64,000 bases of DNA from an uncultured Bradyrhizobium sp. GTDB lineage: Bacteria > Pseudomonadota > Alphaproteobacteria > Rhizobiales > Xanthobacteraceae. A model generated the notes under the pieces. It ran no database searches. It had not been told where the DNA came from and was given only the letters and a program-made list of their open reading frames with translations. The DNA is taken from positions 1-64,000 of the forward strand of contig NZ_CAKZJO010000104.1 of the NCBI RefSeq assembly GCF_936943645.1, written 5' to 3'. The position numbers and the translations under genes were made by a program. This document shows positions 35,050 through 43,330 of this stretch, one piece after another. The first letter of the stretch is position 1, and each line of letters starts with the position of its first letter.

Positions 35050-36168
35050 ATGACGTGTGGTTCGATCGGCCGGCTTGTCGGTCTGGGTCTGGCTTGCTCC
35101 CTCGCCATCGCCGCGACGGACGTGGCTCGCGCTGACCAGGCGTCGAATGATCGCGTCATCGCGGAGAAGACGGAGATCATCGCGGCCGACCCGATCAACG
35201 CGGTCGCTTACGAGCTGCGCGGCGAAGCCTATTACATCAAGCACGACTGGACTCGCGCCTTCGAGGATTGCAGCGCCGCGATCCGGATCGATCCGAATTT
35301 CGGGCGGGCCTATCATTGCCGCGGCCGCGCCTATTCCGCCAAGGGCGATCGCGACCACGCCATGGCCGACTACAACGAGGCCATTCGTCTCGATCCCGGT
35401 TACGGAGCGTCCTACGCCTCGCGCGCCGAGGAATATTTCAACAAGGGTGATTACGATCTCGCGATTGCGGGATTCACCGATGCGATCGAACGCAGCCCCA
35501 AGCAGGCCTACCGTGCGCTGGTCAAGAGAGGGGAGGCGTACGCTGCGAAGGGCGACACCGACCGGGCCGTCACCGACTACAGCGAGGCGATGCAGCGCAA
35601 TCCAGCCGCCGCCTTGCCTTACGAGCTGCGCAGCACCATTCGTCTTGGCAAGGGTGACGTCGATGCGGCTTTCGCTGACTGTGACAGCGCCGTCCGTCTG
35701 GAGCCCGCAAGTGCCGGCGGCCATTATTGCCGGGCCATGGTGTTCCTGAAGAAGGACGATGTCGACGGCACCATCCGCGAGCTGGATGACGTCACCAGGA
35801 TCATGCCGTCTTTCGAGAAAGCCTATGTCGTTCGCGCCGTGGTTCTGCACGGAAAGGGCGACGACAAACGTGCCCTTGCAGATCTCGACGAAGCCATTCG
35901 ATTACAGCCGGGGAGTTTGGAGGCCTACCGCAATCGTGCGGGCGTGTTCCGGGATCTCAAACAGTACGATCGCGCGCTCGTCGACTACAACGAGGCGCTC
36001 CGGCTCGATCCGAACAACCAGGTCACGCTGGCCAGTCGCGGCCTGCTCTACATGATGCGATCCGACCCCAAGCATGCGCGCGCCGATTTCGACAGCGTGC
36101 TCGCGCTGCCGCCGGCTGACAAATGGGCCGTCGACACCGCGCGCGAAGGGCTTAGTTTGCTGAAGTGA
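35050..36168 (+). CDS. Secreted or periplasmic tetratricopeptide repeat protein
   Basis: A 372-residue protein with a signal peptide (GLGLACSLAIAATDVARADQ) and about nine TPR units of 34 residues. Typical units are GRAYHCRGRAYSAKGDRDHAMADYNEAIRLDP and YDRALVDYNEALRLDPNNQVTLASRGLLY. TPR solenoids mediate protein-protein contacts; the partner is unknown. It stands alone 120 bases downstream of ptsN, with no obvious shared function. Confidence 0.88.
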   Translation: MTCGSIGRLVGLGLACSLAIAATDVARADQASNDRVIAEKTEIIAADPINAVAYELRGEAYYIKHDWTRAFEDCSAAIRIDPNFGRAYHCRGRAYSAKGDRDHAMADYNEAIRLDPGYGASYASRAEEYFNKGDYDLAIAGFTDAIERSPKQAYRALVKRGEAYAAKGDTDRAVTDYSEAMQRNPAAALPYELRSTIRLGKGDVDAAFADCDSAVRLEPASAGGHYCRAMVFLKKDDVDGTIRELDDVTRIMPSFEKAYVVRAVVLHGKGDDKRALADLDEAIRLQPGSLEAYRNRAGVFRDLKQYDRALVDYNEALRLDPNNQVTLASRGLLYMMRSDPKHARADFDSVLALPPADKWAVDTAREGLSLLK

Positions 36169-36197
36169 ACAATGGTGGGCACGGCCGCCGATACACC

Positions 36198-36282
36198 GTC
36201 ATTGCGAGGAGCTCTTGCGACGAAGCAATCCAGACGGCCGCTGCGGAAGCAGTCTGGATTGCTTCGCTGCGCTCGCAATGAC
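36198..36282. repeat. Intergenic inverted repeat (GTCATTGCGAG type)
   Basis: Outer arms GTCATTGCGAG/CTCGCAATGAC enclose nested arms GAAGCAATCCAGA/TCTGGATTGCTTC. The whole element can fold into one long stem. It sits between the TPR gene and the terminator of the heat-shock unit. Confidence 0.8.
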
Positions 36283-36302
36283 GATGCCACGTCGTTATCG
36301 CT

Positions 36303-36343
36303 CAAAATGAAAACGGGCACGCCTTCGTCCGAAGGCATGCCCG
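36303..36343 (-). terminator. Rho-independent terminator of the hsp20-DUF1150 unit
   Basis: On the minus strand GGGCATGCCTTC/GAAGGCGTGCCC (one G-U pair) is followed by GTTTTCATTTT. It lies 31 bases after the DUF1150 stop. Confidence 0.85.
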
Positions 36344-36373
36344 CTCAAAACTCTCTTTGTGCGACGTGCGCGC

Positions 36374-36646
36374 TTAGTGCACGCTGACGGCCTGCAGTTC
36401 GTTGCTCCAGGCGTTGGCGATCGCAGCTTCCCGGCTGTCGGTCAGCATGATCGGCGTGCCGTCGGCGGCGTGGAGCGCGAAGAGCTTGAGGCCCGGCGCG
36501 ATTTTCGGCGCTTCGGGAAACAGGCCCGGCACGTCCTCCGAGCGGATCTGCTTCACATAGGCGATATGGCCTTCGCCGAGGGTTGCCAGCGTCTCCGGGG
36601 AGACGGCCTTGGCTTCGTATTCGAACGCAACGTGACCTTCACTCAT
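36374..36646 (-). CDS. DUF1150 family protein
   Basis: A 90-residue protein of the DUF1150 family, with SPETLATLGEGHIAYVKQIRSEDV, then PGLKLFALHAADGTPIMLTDSREAAIANAWSN. This small family is confined mainly to alphaproteobacteria and is usually encoded beside hsp20; function unknown. An AGAGGAG site precedes the ATG. It follows hsp20 by 50 bases and shares its terminator, so it is probably induced with it. Confidence 0.9.
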   Translation of the reverse strand: MSEGHVAFEYEAKAVSPETLATLGEGHIAYVKQIRSEDVPGLFPEAPKIAPGLKLFALHAADGTPIMLTDSREAAIANAWSNELQAVSVH

Positions 36647-36696
36647 GGTCTCGACTCCTCTGGAACACTAAGCGGTCGAGTCCGCTACTCGTTCCA

Positions 36697-37122
36697 TTAT
36701 TCGTGCTCATTGATAGCGATTGTCTTAACGATCCTCTCCGGTTCAGGCCGGGCCAGGTCGATCGACAACAACCCGTTCTTCAGATCCGCACCCAGCACCA
36801 GCATCCCCTCCGCCAGCACGAAGGTGCGCTGGAAGTGGCGCGCGGCAATGCCGCGATGGATGTATTGCCGGGTCTTGTCGTCCTGCTGACGCCCGCGGAT
36901 CACGAGCTGGTTTTCCTCAATGGTTACATCGAGTTGGTCACGTGTAAATCCGGCGACCGCCAGCGTGATGCGTAAGCGCTCGGGCTGGCCGTCCGATCGG
37001 TCGCACCTCTCGATGTTGTAGGGAGGGTAGCCGTCGGCGCCTTTGACGACGCGATCGAGCACGCGCTCAATCTCGTCGAAGCCCAGAAGGAACGGACTGG
37101 ATAACGTGGGAACACGAGACAT
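36697..37122 (-). CDS. Small heat-shock protein, Hsp20 family
   Basis: A 141-residue alpha-crystallin protein. The short N-arm (PTLSSPFLLGFDEIERVLDRV) is followed by the ACD beta-sandwich: YNIERCDRSDGQPERLRITLAVAGFTRDQLDVTIEENQLVIRGRQ. Then comes HRGIAARHFQRTFVLAEGMLVLGADLKNGLLSIDL. The C-terminal tail lacks an obvious IxI/V anchor except VKTIAI. It is an ATP-independent holdase. An RpoH-like promoter and a leader hairpin around the ribosome site suggest heat control. Confidence 0.92.
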   Translation of the reverse strand: MSRVPTLSSPFLLGFDEIERVLDRVVKGADGYPPYNIERCDRSDGQPERLRITLAVAGFTRDQLDVTIEENQLVIRGRQQDDKTRQYIHRGIAARHFQRTFVLAEGMLVLGADLKNGLLSIDLARPEPERIVKTIAINEHE

Positions 37123-37129
37123 AGTTTAC

Positions 37130-37151
37130 AAAGTCCTCTCGAAGCGACTTT
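37130..37151 (-). promoter_or_regulatory. Leader hairpin partly covering the hsp20 ribosome site
   Basis: In the hsp20 leader AAAGUC pairs with GACUUU around GCUUCGAGAG. The ribosome site AGAGGA spans the loop and the 3' arm (37134-37139). It may act as a small RNA thermometer; it is not a canonical ROSE element. Confidence 0.3.
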
Positions 37152-37190
37152 GGTGTTTCGGGGCCCGATCAAGGCACCCCTTGCTCAGCA

Positions 37191-37219
37191 ATATGGGCAT
37201 ATCCCCTTGTGTGTTCAAG
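37191..37219 (-). promoter_or_regulatory. RpoH (sigma-32)-type promoter of hsp20
   Basis: Read on the minus strand, CTTGAA (37214-37219), a 16-base spacer, then CCCATAT (37191-37197). This fits the alphaproteobacterial RpoH consensus CTTGAA-N16/17-CCNATAT. Transcription would start about 60 bases before the hsp20 ATG. Confidence 0.65.
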
Positions 37220-37356
37220 GACGTAGCCGGGAGGCTGTGGATGGCCCATGGCGGCGTATCCAGTCCATTTGCCGCTGCGAATGTGTCAGCGATGTCTCCG
37301 AACGCTTCGTCAGGAATCGGCGCCGGCACGACGATTTTCGAGACGGATTTTCCCAA

Positions 37357-37397
37357 CGAAAACAGAGCCCCTTCTACTGTGCATGGGGTTGTTTTCG
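37357..37397 (-). terminator. Possible terminator of the ugp operon
   Basis: CGAAAACA..CCCC pairs with GGGG..TGTTTTCG (imperfect arms, about 13-base loop) starting 30 bases after the ugpC stop. The rest of the 304-base gap to hsp20 holds only the hsp20 promoter and leader. Confidence 0.4.
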
Positions 37398-37426
37398 CAC
37401 TTTTGGGTCGGCGGGCCTCGGAACGC

Positions 37427-38515
37427 TCAGGCCTCTAGCCGCTTCCGTCCATCGCCGCTGAACAGATGCAGCTTCTGGCGAACCGCGGCAACGCGGATCC
37501 TTGCGCCGATGGCGGGGGCTTCGGTTCCGGGAATGCGGACGATGATCTCGCCGGGCGGCAGCTCGCCGGGGGTGGCGGCGACGTGCTGCTCTTCCTGCTC
37601 GCGCGAGCCGTAGACGAAGGTTTCGGCGCCGACGCGCTCGATCGCTTCCACGGTGAGCGGCAGGGCGACGCCGCCGGCCGGGGTCTGGTCGGTAATGACG
37701 AAGTCTTCCGGGCGGATGCCGAGGATGCCGGCATCGGCAGCCGCGCTGCCGGCGAGCTGCGAGCGGATCTCCTCGGGCCGCGTCGACATCAGATTCATCG
37801 GCGGAGCGCCGATGAAGGAGGCGACGAAGGTGGTCGCCGGCTTCTCGTAGATGGCGAGGGGATTGCCGACCTGCTCGACCTGGCCGCCGTTCATCACGAC
37901 GAGGATGTCGGCAAGCGTCATGGCCTCCAACTGGTCGTGGGTGACGTAGATCGACGTGGTGTTGAGCCGGCGCTGCAGTTTGCGGATCTCGACCCGCATC
38001 GCGATGCGGAGTTTCGCGTCGAGGTTCGACAACGGCTCGTCGAACAGGAACACCTTCGGCTGGCGCACGATGGCACGGCCCATGGCGACGCGCTGACGCT
38101 GGCCGCCGGAGAGCTGACGCGGCTTGCGCTCCAGCATCGGCGACAGCTCGAGCACGCGTGCGGCTTCCTCGACGCGGGTCTTGATCTCGGCCTCCGCCAT
38201 GCCGCGGTTGCGCAGGCCGTAGGCCATGTTGTTGTAGACGCTCATATGCGGATAGAGCGCGTAGTTCTGGAACACCATCGCGATGTCGCGATCGGCGGGC
38301 TCGACCTGGTTGACGACACGGCCGCCGATGTCGATCTCGCCGCCGGTGACAGTCTCGAGGCCGGCGACCATGCGCAGCAATGTGGACTTGCCGCAGCCGG
38401 AGGGACCGACCAGCACGCAAAACTGTCCGTCGCCGACATCGACGTTGACGCCCTTGATGGCCTCGAAGCCGCCGGGATAGGTCTTGCGGACGTTGCGCAG
38501 GGTGACGTTAGCCAT
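37427..38515 (-). CDS. ugpC: sn-Glycerol-3-phosphate ABC transporter ATPase UgpC
   Basis: A 362-residue ABC ATPase of the MalK/UgpC type. Walker A is GPSGCGKST, the signature LSGGQRQRVAMGRA, Walker B VFLFDEPLSNLDAKLR and the switch His VTHDQLEAM. The C-terminal third is the regulatory OB/TOBE domain (ILGIRPEDFVITD). It energises uptake of glycerol-3-phosphate or its diesters through UgpAE. It is the last gene of ugpBAEC, 13 bases after ugpE. Confidence 0.94.
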   Translation of the reverse strand: MANVTLRNVRKTYPGGFEAIKGVNVDVGDGQFCVLVGPSGCGKSTLLRMVAGLETVTGGEIDIGGRVVNQVEPADRDIAMVFQNYALYPHMSVYNNMAYGLRNRGMAEAEIKTRVEEAARVLELSPMLERKPRQLSGGQRQRVAMGRAIVRQPKVFLFDEPLSNLDAKLRIAMRVEIRKLQRRLNTTSIYVTHDQLEAMTLADILVVMNGGQVEQVGNPLAIYEKPATTFVASFIGAPPMNLMSTRPEEIRSQLAGSAAADAGILGIRPEDFVITDQTPAGGVALPLTVEAIERVGAETFVYGSREQEEQHVAATPGELPPGEIIVRIPGTEAPAIGARIRVAAVRQKLHLFSGDGRKRLEA

Positions 38516-38528
38516 GAAAACTCGCTTG

Positions 38529-39377
38529 TTACTTTTCCGTCTCGACCAGACCGCGCACGAACAATTTCTGCATCACGACGACGACGAAGACCGGCGGCAG
38601 CATGGCCAGCACGGCGGTTGCCATCACGATCGGCCATTCGGTCAGCGCGTCGGTGGTGGTGATCATCTTGCGGATGCCGACCTGGATGGTCTGCATGTCG
38701 TCGCGGGTGGTGATGAGCAGCGGCCAGAGATACTGGTTCCAGCCGAGGATGAACAGGATCACGAACAGCGCCGCCATGTTGGTGCGCGACAGCGGCAGCA
38801 GCGTGTCCCAGAAGAAGCGCAAGGGGCCGGCGCCGTCGATGCGCGAGGCCTCCAGCAGCTCGTCCGGCACGGTCATGAAGAACTGGCGGAACAGTAGCGT
38901 CGCGGTGGCCGAGGCGATCAGCGGCAGCGCGAGGCCCGCATAGCTGTCGAGCATGTGCAGATCGGCGACGATCTTGTAGGTCGGATAGATGCGGACCTCG
39001 ACCGGCAGCATCAGGGTGATGAAGATGAGCCAGAAGATCGGCATGCGGAACGGAAAGCGGAAATACACGATCGCATAGGCCGAGATGATCGAGATCGCGA
39101 TCTTGCCGACCGCGATCAGCAGCGCCATTACCAGCGAGTTCAGCATCATGTTGCCGACCGGCTCGCGGGTCGAGCCGCTCGTGCCGACGAAGATGGTCTG
39201 GTAGTAGGTCTCAAAGAAATGACCGCCGGGCAGCAGGGACATCTGCCCGTTCGCGATCAGCGCGTTGTCCTGGGTCGAGGCGACGATCGCGATGTAGACC
39301 GGGAAGGCCACGATCGCGATCCCGATCCAGAGGATGAAATGGGCGACGTAGCGCCGGATGCCCTCGTCCTCGACCAT
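38529..39377 (-). CDS. ugpE: sn-Glycerol-3-phosphate ABC transporter permease UgpE
   Basis: A 282-residue permease with six membrane segments. The cytoplasmic EAA loop is ELLEASRIDGAGPLRFFWDTLLPLSR. The N-terminus (FILWIGIAIVAFPVYIAIVAS) and C-terminus (FVRGLVETEK) match UgpE. It pairs with UgpA as the membrane channel. Its ATG shares one base with the ugpA stop (TGATG), giving coupled synthesis of the two permeases. Confidence 0.94.
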   Translation of the reverse strand: MVEDEGIRRYVAHFILWIGIAIVAFPVYIAIVASTQDNALIANGQMSLLPGGHFFETYYQTIFVGTSGSTREPVGNMMLNSLVMALLIAVGKIAISIISAYAIVYFRFPFRMPIFWLIFITLMLPVEVRIYPTYKIVADLHMLDSYAGLALPLIASATATLLFRQFFMTVPDELLEASRIDGAGPLRFFWDTLLPLSRTNMAALFVILFILGWNQYLWPLLITTRDDMQTIQVGIRKMITTTDALTEWPIVMATAVLAMLPPVFVVVVMQKLFVRGLVETEK

Positions 39378-40258
39378 CAGTAGGTCACCTTGCGTTCGAC
39401 GAAGCGGAACTGAATTCCCGTGAGCACGATGACCATGATCATCAGGACCACCGATTGCGCAGCAGAGCTGCCGAGATTGCCGCCGAGCAGGCCGTCGGAA
39501 TAGACCTTGTAGACCAGCGTCTCCGTCGACTTGCCGGGACCGCCGCGGGTCATGGTGTCGATGATGCCGAAGGTGTCGAAGAAGGCGTAGACGATGTTGA
39601 CGACCAGGAGAAAGAAGATCGTCGGCGACAGCAGCGGGAAGGTCACGGTCCAGAACCGCCGCATCGGGCGCGCGCCGTCGATCGCGGCGGCTTCGAGCAC
39701 GCTTTTCGGGATCGCCTGCAGGCCTGCGAGGAAGAACAGGAAATTGTAGGAGATCTGCTTCCAGGCGGCGGCGAGGATGATCAGCGACGCGGCCTGGTCG
39801 CCGTCGAGCAGCGGGTTCCAGTCGATCCCGGCGGCGCGCAGATAGCGCGAGATCACACCGAGCGAGGGATGCAGCATGAAGATCCAGAGGACGCCGACGA
39901 CCGGCGGCGCGACCGCATAGGGCCAGATCAGCAGCGTGCGGTAGAGCGTCGAGCCGCGCAGCGGCTTGTCCGCCATCACCGCGAGCAGCAGCGCAAAGGA
40001 CAGCGACGAGACCGCGATGGCGAACGAGAAGAAGAAGGTGCGGAGGATCGATTCGAAATAGGCGGGATCCCTGAACAGCTCGACGTAATTGTCGAACCAG
40101 ACGAAGCTGGTCGACAGACCGAAGGCGTCCTGGAGCAGGAAGGACTGGATCACGGCCTGCAGGGCCGGCCAGTAGAAGAAAATCAGGACGATCGCGAGCT
40201 GCGGCGCAACCAGCGCGTAAGGCAACAGCTTCGATTGGAAAATGGCTTGCTTTTGCAT
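39377..40258 (-). CDS. ugpA: sn-Glycerol-3-phosphate ABC transporter permease UgpA
   Basis: A 293-residue permease with six membrane segments. The N-terminus LLPYALVAPQLAIVLIFFYWPALQAV and the EAA loop SVLEAAAIDGARPMRRFWTVTFPLLSP are standard for the family. It ends ..GIQFRFVERKVTY as in UgpA. It is the partner of UgpE. The gene follows ugpB after a 50-base spacer that contains a very stable hairpin. Confidence 0.94.
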   Translation of the reverse strand: MQKQAIFQSKLLPYALVAPQLAIVLIFFYWPALQAVIQSFLLQDAFGLSTSFVWFDNYVELFRDPAYFESILRTFFFSFAIAVSSLSFALLLAVMADKPLRGSTLYRTLLIWPYAVAPPVVGVLWIFMLHPSLGVISRYLRAAGIDWNPLLDGDQAASLIILAAAWKQISYNFLFFLAGLQAIPKSVLEAAAIDGARPMRRFWTVTFPLLSPTIFFLLVVNIVYAFFDTFGIIDTMTRGGPGKSTETLVYKVYSDGLLGGNLGSSAAQSVVLMIMVIVLTGIQFRFVERKVTY

Positions 40259-40272
40259 GATGCCCGCAGGAG

Positions 40273-40299
40273 CGGCAGGCCGGCTTGGCCGGCCTGCCG
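40273..40299 (-). other. Stable stem-loop between ugpB and ugpA
   Basis: A perfect 12-bp stem CGGCAGGCCGGC/GCCGGCCTGCCG with a 3-base loop, 10 bases after the ugpB stop, with no T-run after it. It probably protects or attenuates the ugpB message so that binding protein exceeds permease. Confidence 0.7.
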
Positions 40300-40308
40300 T
40301 CCGTCGCC

Positions 40309-41628
40309 TTACTTCACGGCGGTCTTTTCGAACTGACGCAGCATGGTGTTGCCGCGTTCGACTGCGGCATCGAGCGCCTGCTTGGCGGTCTTCTTGCCGG
40401 CGAGCGCCTGCTCGATTTCTTCCGCCCAGACGTCACGCAGCTGGACCATGTTGCCAAGGCGCAGGCCGCGCGAATTCTCGGTCGGCTCCTTGTTGGTCAG
40501 CTCGAGCAGCGGGGTCTCGAGATAGGGCTGGTCCTTGTAGAAGCCCTCGGCCTTGGCCTTCTCATAGGCCGCCTTGGTGATCGGCAGATAGCCGGATGAC
40601 TTGTGGATGTAGACCTGGCGATCGGTATCGGAGAGGAAGGTCAGGAACTTCGCGACGCCCTTGTATTCCGCGGCTGACTTGCCGCCCATGATCCAGAGCG
40701 AGGCGCCGCCGATGATCGAGTTCTGCGGTGCGCCCTTGACATCAGGATAATACGGCATCGGCACTGCGGTGAAGTTGAACTTGGCCTGCGCCTTGACGTT
40801 GCCGAAGAACGCCGAGGAGGTCAGGTAGAGCGGGCATTCGCCCGAGGTGAAGCGGCCTTCGCCGGTGTTGGTGCGGCCGGCATAGTCGTAGGTCTTGTCC
40901 TTCTGGAGCTCGACCAGCTTCTCGAGATGCTTGACCTGGAGCGGGCCGTTGAACTCGAGCACGGTGTCGAAACCGTCGAGGCCGTTGGCCTTGGTCGAGA
41001 GCGGCACGTTATGCCAGGCCGAGAGCTGCTCGAGATTGACCCAGGTCACCCACGAGTTGGAGAAGCCGCACGTCGCATGACCGTTGTCATGGAGCTTCTT
41101 GGCCGCGGTGAACATTTCGGGCCAGGTCTTGGGGATCTCGACATTGGCCTTCTTCAGCTCATCCAGATTGACCCACATGACGGTCGACGACGAGTTGAAG
41201 GGGAACGACAGCATCTCGCCCTTCGAGGTCGAGTAATAGCCGGTGATCGCGGGCAGGTAGGCTTTCGGATCGAACTTCTCGCCGGTTTCGGCCATCAGCT
41301 TGTAGACGGGCTTCACGGCGCCGGTCGCGGCCATCATGGTCGCGGTGCCGACTTCGAACACCTGCATGATGTGCGGGGCGTTGCCGGCGCGGAACGCGGC
41401 GATGCCCGCATTCATTGTGTCGGCGTAGTTGCCCTTGTAGGTCGGAATCACCTTGTAGTCGGTCTGCGCCGCGTTGAAGTCGTTGGCGAGCTTGACGATG
41501 ACGTCGTTGTTGGCGCCGGTCATCGCGTGCCACCACTGGATTTCCGTCACGGCCAGCGCCGGTGATGCGCCGAGACCAACCGTGAGTGCCACAGCAGCAG
41601 CCGTGCCAAAATGTCGAAGAGCCATCAA
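40309..41628 (-). CDS. ugpB: sn-Glycerol-3-phosphate ABC transporter substrate-binding protein UgpB
   Basis: A 439-residue periplasmic binding protein with a signal peptide (LTVGLGASPALAVTEIQWWHAM). The mature start EIQWWHAMTGANNDVIVKLANDFN is the UgpB/MalE-type fold. Substrate-pocket-type segments include MLSFPFNSSSTVMWVN and GGASLWIMGGKS. It captures glycerol-3-phosphate or glycerophosphodiesters for UgpAE-C. It is the first gene of the operon, with a Pho-box-like site 52 bases upstream of the ATG. Confidence 0.94.
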   Translation of the reverse strand: MMALRHFGTAAAVALTVGLGASPALAVTEIQWWHAMTGANNDVIVKLANDFNAAQTDYKVIPTYKGNYADTMNAGIAAFRAGNAPHIMQVFEVGTATMMAATGAVKPVYKLMAETGEKFDPKAYLPAITGYYSTSKGEMLSFPFNSSSTVMWVNLDELKKANVEIPKTWPEMFTAAKKLHDNGHATCGFSNSWVTWVNLEQLSAWHNVPLSTKANGLDGFDTVLEFNGPLQVKHLEKLVELQKDKTYDYAGRTNTGEGRFTSGECPLYLTSSAFFGNVKAQAKFNFTAVPMPYYPDVKGAPQNSIIGGASLWIMGGKSAAEYKGVAKFLTFLSDTDRQVYIHKSSGYLPITKAAYEKAKAEGFYKDQPYLETPLLELTNKEPTENSRGLRLGNMVQLRDVWAEEIEQALAGKKTAKQALDAAVERGNTMLRQFEKTAVK

Positions 41629-41679
41629 GAAAACCTCCCTTGCCCGTCACTAAAGAAGCGCTTGCGCTAGCAGCGCCAT

Positions 41680-41697
41680 ATGACGTTCACATGACTG
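41680..41697 (-). promoter_or_regulatory. Pho-box-like site upstream of ugpB
   Basis: On the minus strand CAGTCATGTGAACGTCAT: two 7-base half sites (CAGTCAT and ACGTCAT) with the standard 4-base gap, against consensus CTGTCAT-N4-CTGTCAT. ugp operons are PhoB-activated in other bacteria, so phosphate control is likely. Confidence 0.5.
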
Positions 41698-41854
41698 TGT
41701 AAGCGGGAGAAACGAAAGCAGCAAGCGCTGCTAAATGGGAAGTCGTCAAATAGGCGAAGACGAAACGGGACAGCCTCCTCCGTTCGCGGTGCACTATCGT
41801 GCCCGCGCCGCAGTGCGGCATCATTCGTTGGATGGAGGCGGTGGCCCCCTAAAG

Positions 41855-41948
41855 CCCGATGAGCTTTGGACGATTCGTCATCGCGCTTTAGGTCGTTGTT
41901 TGCGCATGATCTTTCCGGAGAACCGCTTCGCACTTTTCCGGATCATGC
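41855..41948. repeat. Intergenic repeat ending in a GCATGATC palindrome
   Basis: GCATGATC at 41904 pairs with GATCATGC ending 41948, with TCCGGA inside each arm. The preceding part (CCCGATGAG..GACGATTCGTCATCGCGC) belongs to the same dispersed element. It abuts the CoA-transferase stop and may terminate it. Apart from this and the Pho-box site, the 321-base gap from 41629 shows nothing. Confidence 0.7.
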
Positions 41949-41949
41949 T

Positions 41950-43155
41950 TTAGCGCTTGCGCTCGGGGCCACAGACCGTGCCCTTTTCGACCATCGCGTC
42001 GATCTCGGCCTTGGAATAGCCGAACTCGCCGAGGACCTCCGCCGAGTGCTGGCTGAATTTCGGCGGCAGCCGGCGCAGGCTCGGCTTGCTGCGGTCGAGC
42101 CGGATCGGTGACGCCACGCCCTTGTACCAGTCCTTTTCGATAATATCGCCGCGCGCGATCGTATGCGGGTTCTGCAAGGCCTGGTCGATCTTCTGCACCG
42201 GCCCTGCAGGCAGGCCTGCGGCCAGCAGGCGATTGCACAGCGGCTCGGCTTCATGCTGGCTGAACACGGCGGCGAGCTCGGCGCGCAGCGCCTCGCGGTT
42301 GGCGATGCGGTCCTTGTTGCGGGCAAAGCGCGGGTCGGTGCCGAGCTCGGGCTTGCCGATCTCCTTGGCGAGCTTACGGAAGGTGCCGTCATTGCCGACA
42401 CCGATGAAGATGTTGTCGGTCTTGGTCGGGAAGATCGCGTAAGGTACGAGGTTGGGGTGCTCGTTGCCGGTGAGCGAAGGCGGCTTGCCATGCATGAAAT
42501 AGTTCGCAGTGTGCGGATGCATGATGGCAAGGCCTGTCTCGTACAGCGTCGTCTCCAGGAACTGGCCCTTGCCGGAACGCTGCCGCTCGGACAGCGCCAT
42601 CAGGATGCCGATCGCCGCGTAAAGTCCGGTGGTGATGTCGACCAGGGGCACGCCGATCCGCATCGGCCCGCTCTCGGGCGAGCCGGTCGCCGCGATCATG
42701 CCGGTCATGGCCTGGATGATGGCGTCGTAGCCGGGATTGCCGCCGCGCGGGCCGTCGGCGCCGAAGCCGCAGATCCGGCAATGCACGAGGCGCGGGAATT
42801 TCTGGCTGAGCACATCGTTGCCGATACCCCATTTCTCCAGCGTGCCCGGCTTGAAGTTCTCGATCAGGACGTCGGCGGTCTCCAGCATCTTCAGCAGCAC
42901 GATTCGGCCGCCTTCGGAGGCGAGGTCGAGGCCGATCGAGCGCTTGTTGCGGTTGATGCCGATGAAATAGGCCGCGTCTTCCTCGTGGAAGGGAGGGCCC
43001 CATTCGCGCACCTCGTCGCCGGCGGGCGGCTCGACCTTGATCACGTCGGCGCCGTGGTCGGCGAGAATCTGGGTGCAGTAGGGACCGCCGAGCACGCGCG
43101 TGAGATCGATGACGCGGAGCCCGCTCATGGCACCTGTGGCGGCTTCAGAACTCAT
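41950..43155 (-). CDS. CaiB/BaiF family (class III) CoA-transferase
   Basis: A 401-residue protein from ATG 43155. Family features in order: LRVIDLTRVLGGPYCTQILADHGADVIKVE, NRNKRSIGLDLASEGG, ADVLIENFKPGTLEKWG and the catalytic Asp in NPGYDAIIQAMTGMI (about residue 150). The C-terminal part has RFARNKDRIANREALRAEL. It transfers CoA between carboxylic acids; substrates vary (formyl/oxalyl, carnitine, mesaconyl, succinyl) and cannot be fixed here. It stands alone between ugpB and ohr. Confidence 0.9.
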   Translation of the reverse strand: MSSEAATGAMSGLRVIDLTRVLGGPYCTQILADHGADVIKVEPPAGDEVREWGPPFHEEDAAYFIGINRNKRSIGLDLASEGGRIVLLKMLETADVLIENFKPGTLEKWGIGNDVLSQKFPRLVHCRICGFGADGPRGGNPGYDAIIQAMTGMIAATGSPESGPMRIGVPLVDITTGLYAAIGILMALSERQRSGKGQFLETTLYETGLAIMHPHTANYFMHGKPPSLTGNEHPNLVPYAIFPTKTDNIFIGVGNDGTFRKLAKEIGKPELGTDPRFARNKDRIANREALRAELAAVFSQHEAEPLCNRLLAAGLPAGPVQKIDQALQNPHTIARGDIIEKDWYKGVASPIRLDRSKPSLRRLPPKFSQHSAEVLGEFGYSKAEIDAMVEKGTVCGPERKR

Positions 43156-43286
43156 GCCTTCGCTTCCCCTGTGTCGACGTTTGGTCACAGGCCTAGCGAG
43201 GTTTTTTTGCGCCAGCAATGGCTTGCTGCGTAGGGCCGCATGCGCTGCCGCTGCGCAATCCCGCGATGTGGGAAATCAACGGAAAC

Positions 43287-43316
43287 GGCCGGCCCGAGGG
43301 GGATCCCGGGCCAGCC
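43287..43316 (-). terminator. Probable terminator of ohr
   Basis: On the minus strand a GC-rich stem GGCTGGCCCGGGA/TCGGGCCGGCC (imperfect) is followed by GTTTCCGTTGATTT. It lies 15 bases after the ohr stop. Confidence 0.5.
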
Positions 43317-43330
43317 AATCCGCCGTTCGG

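Noticed and set aside
37123..37200. ROSE-type RNA thermometer
   Set aside because: The leader is short and lacks the multi-hairpin layout and the conserved anti-ribosome-site block of ROSE; only a small hairpin is present, reported separately with low confidence.
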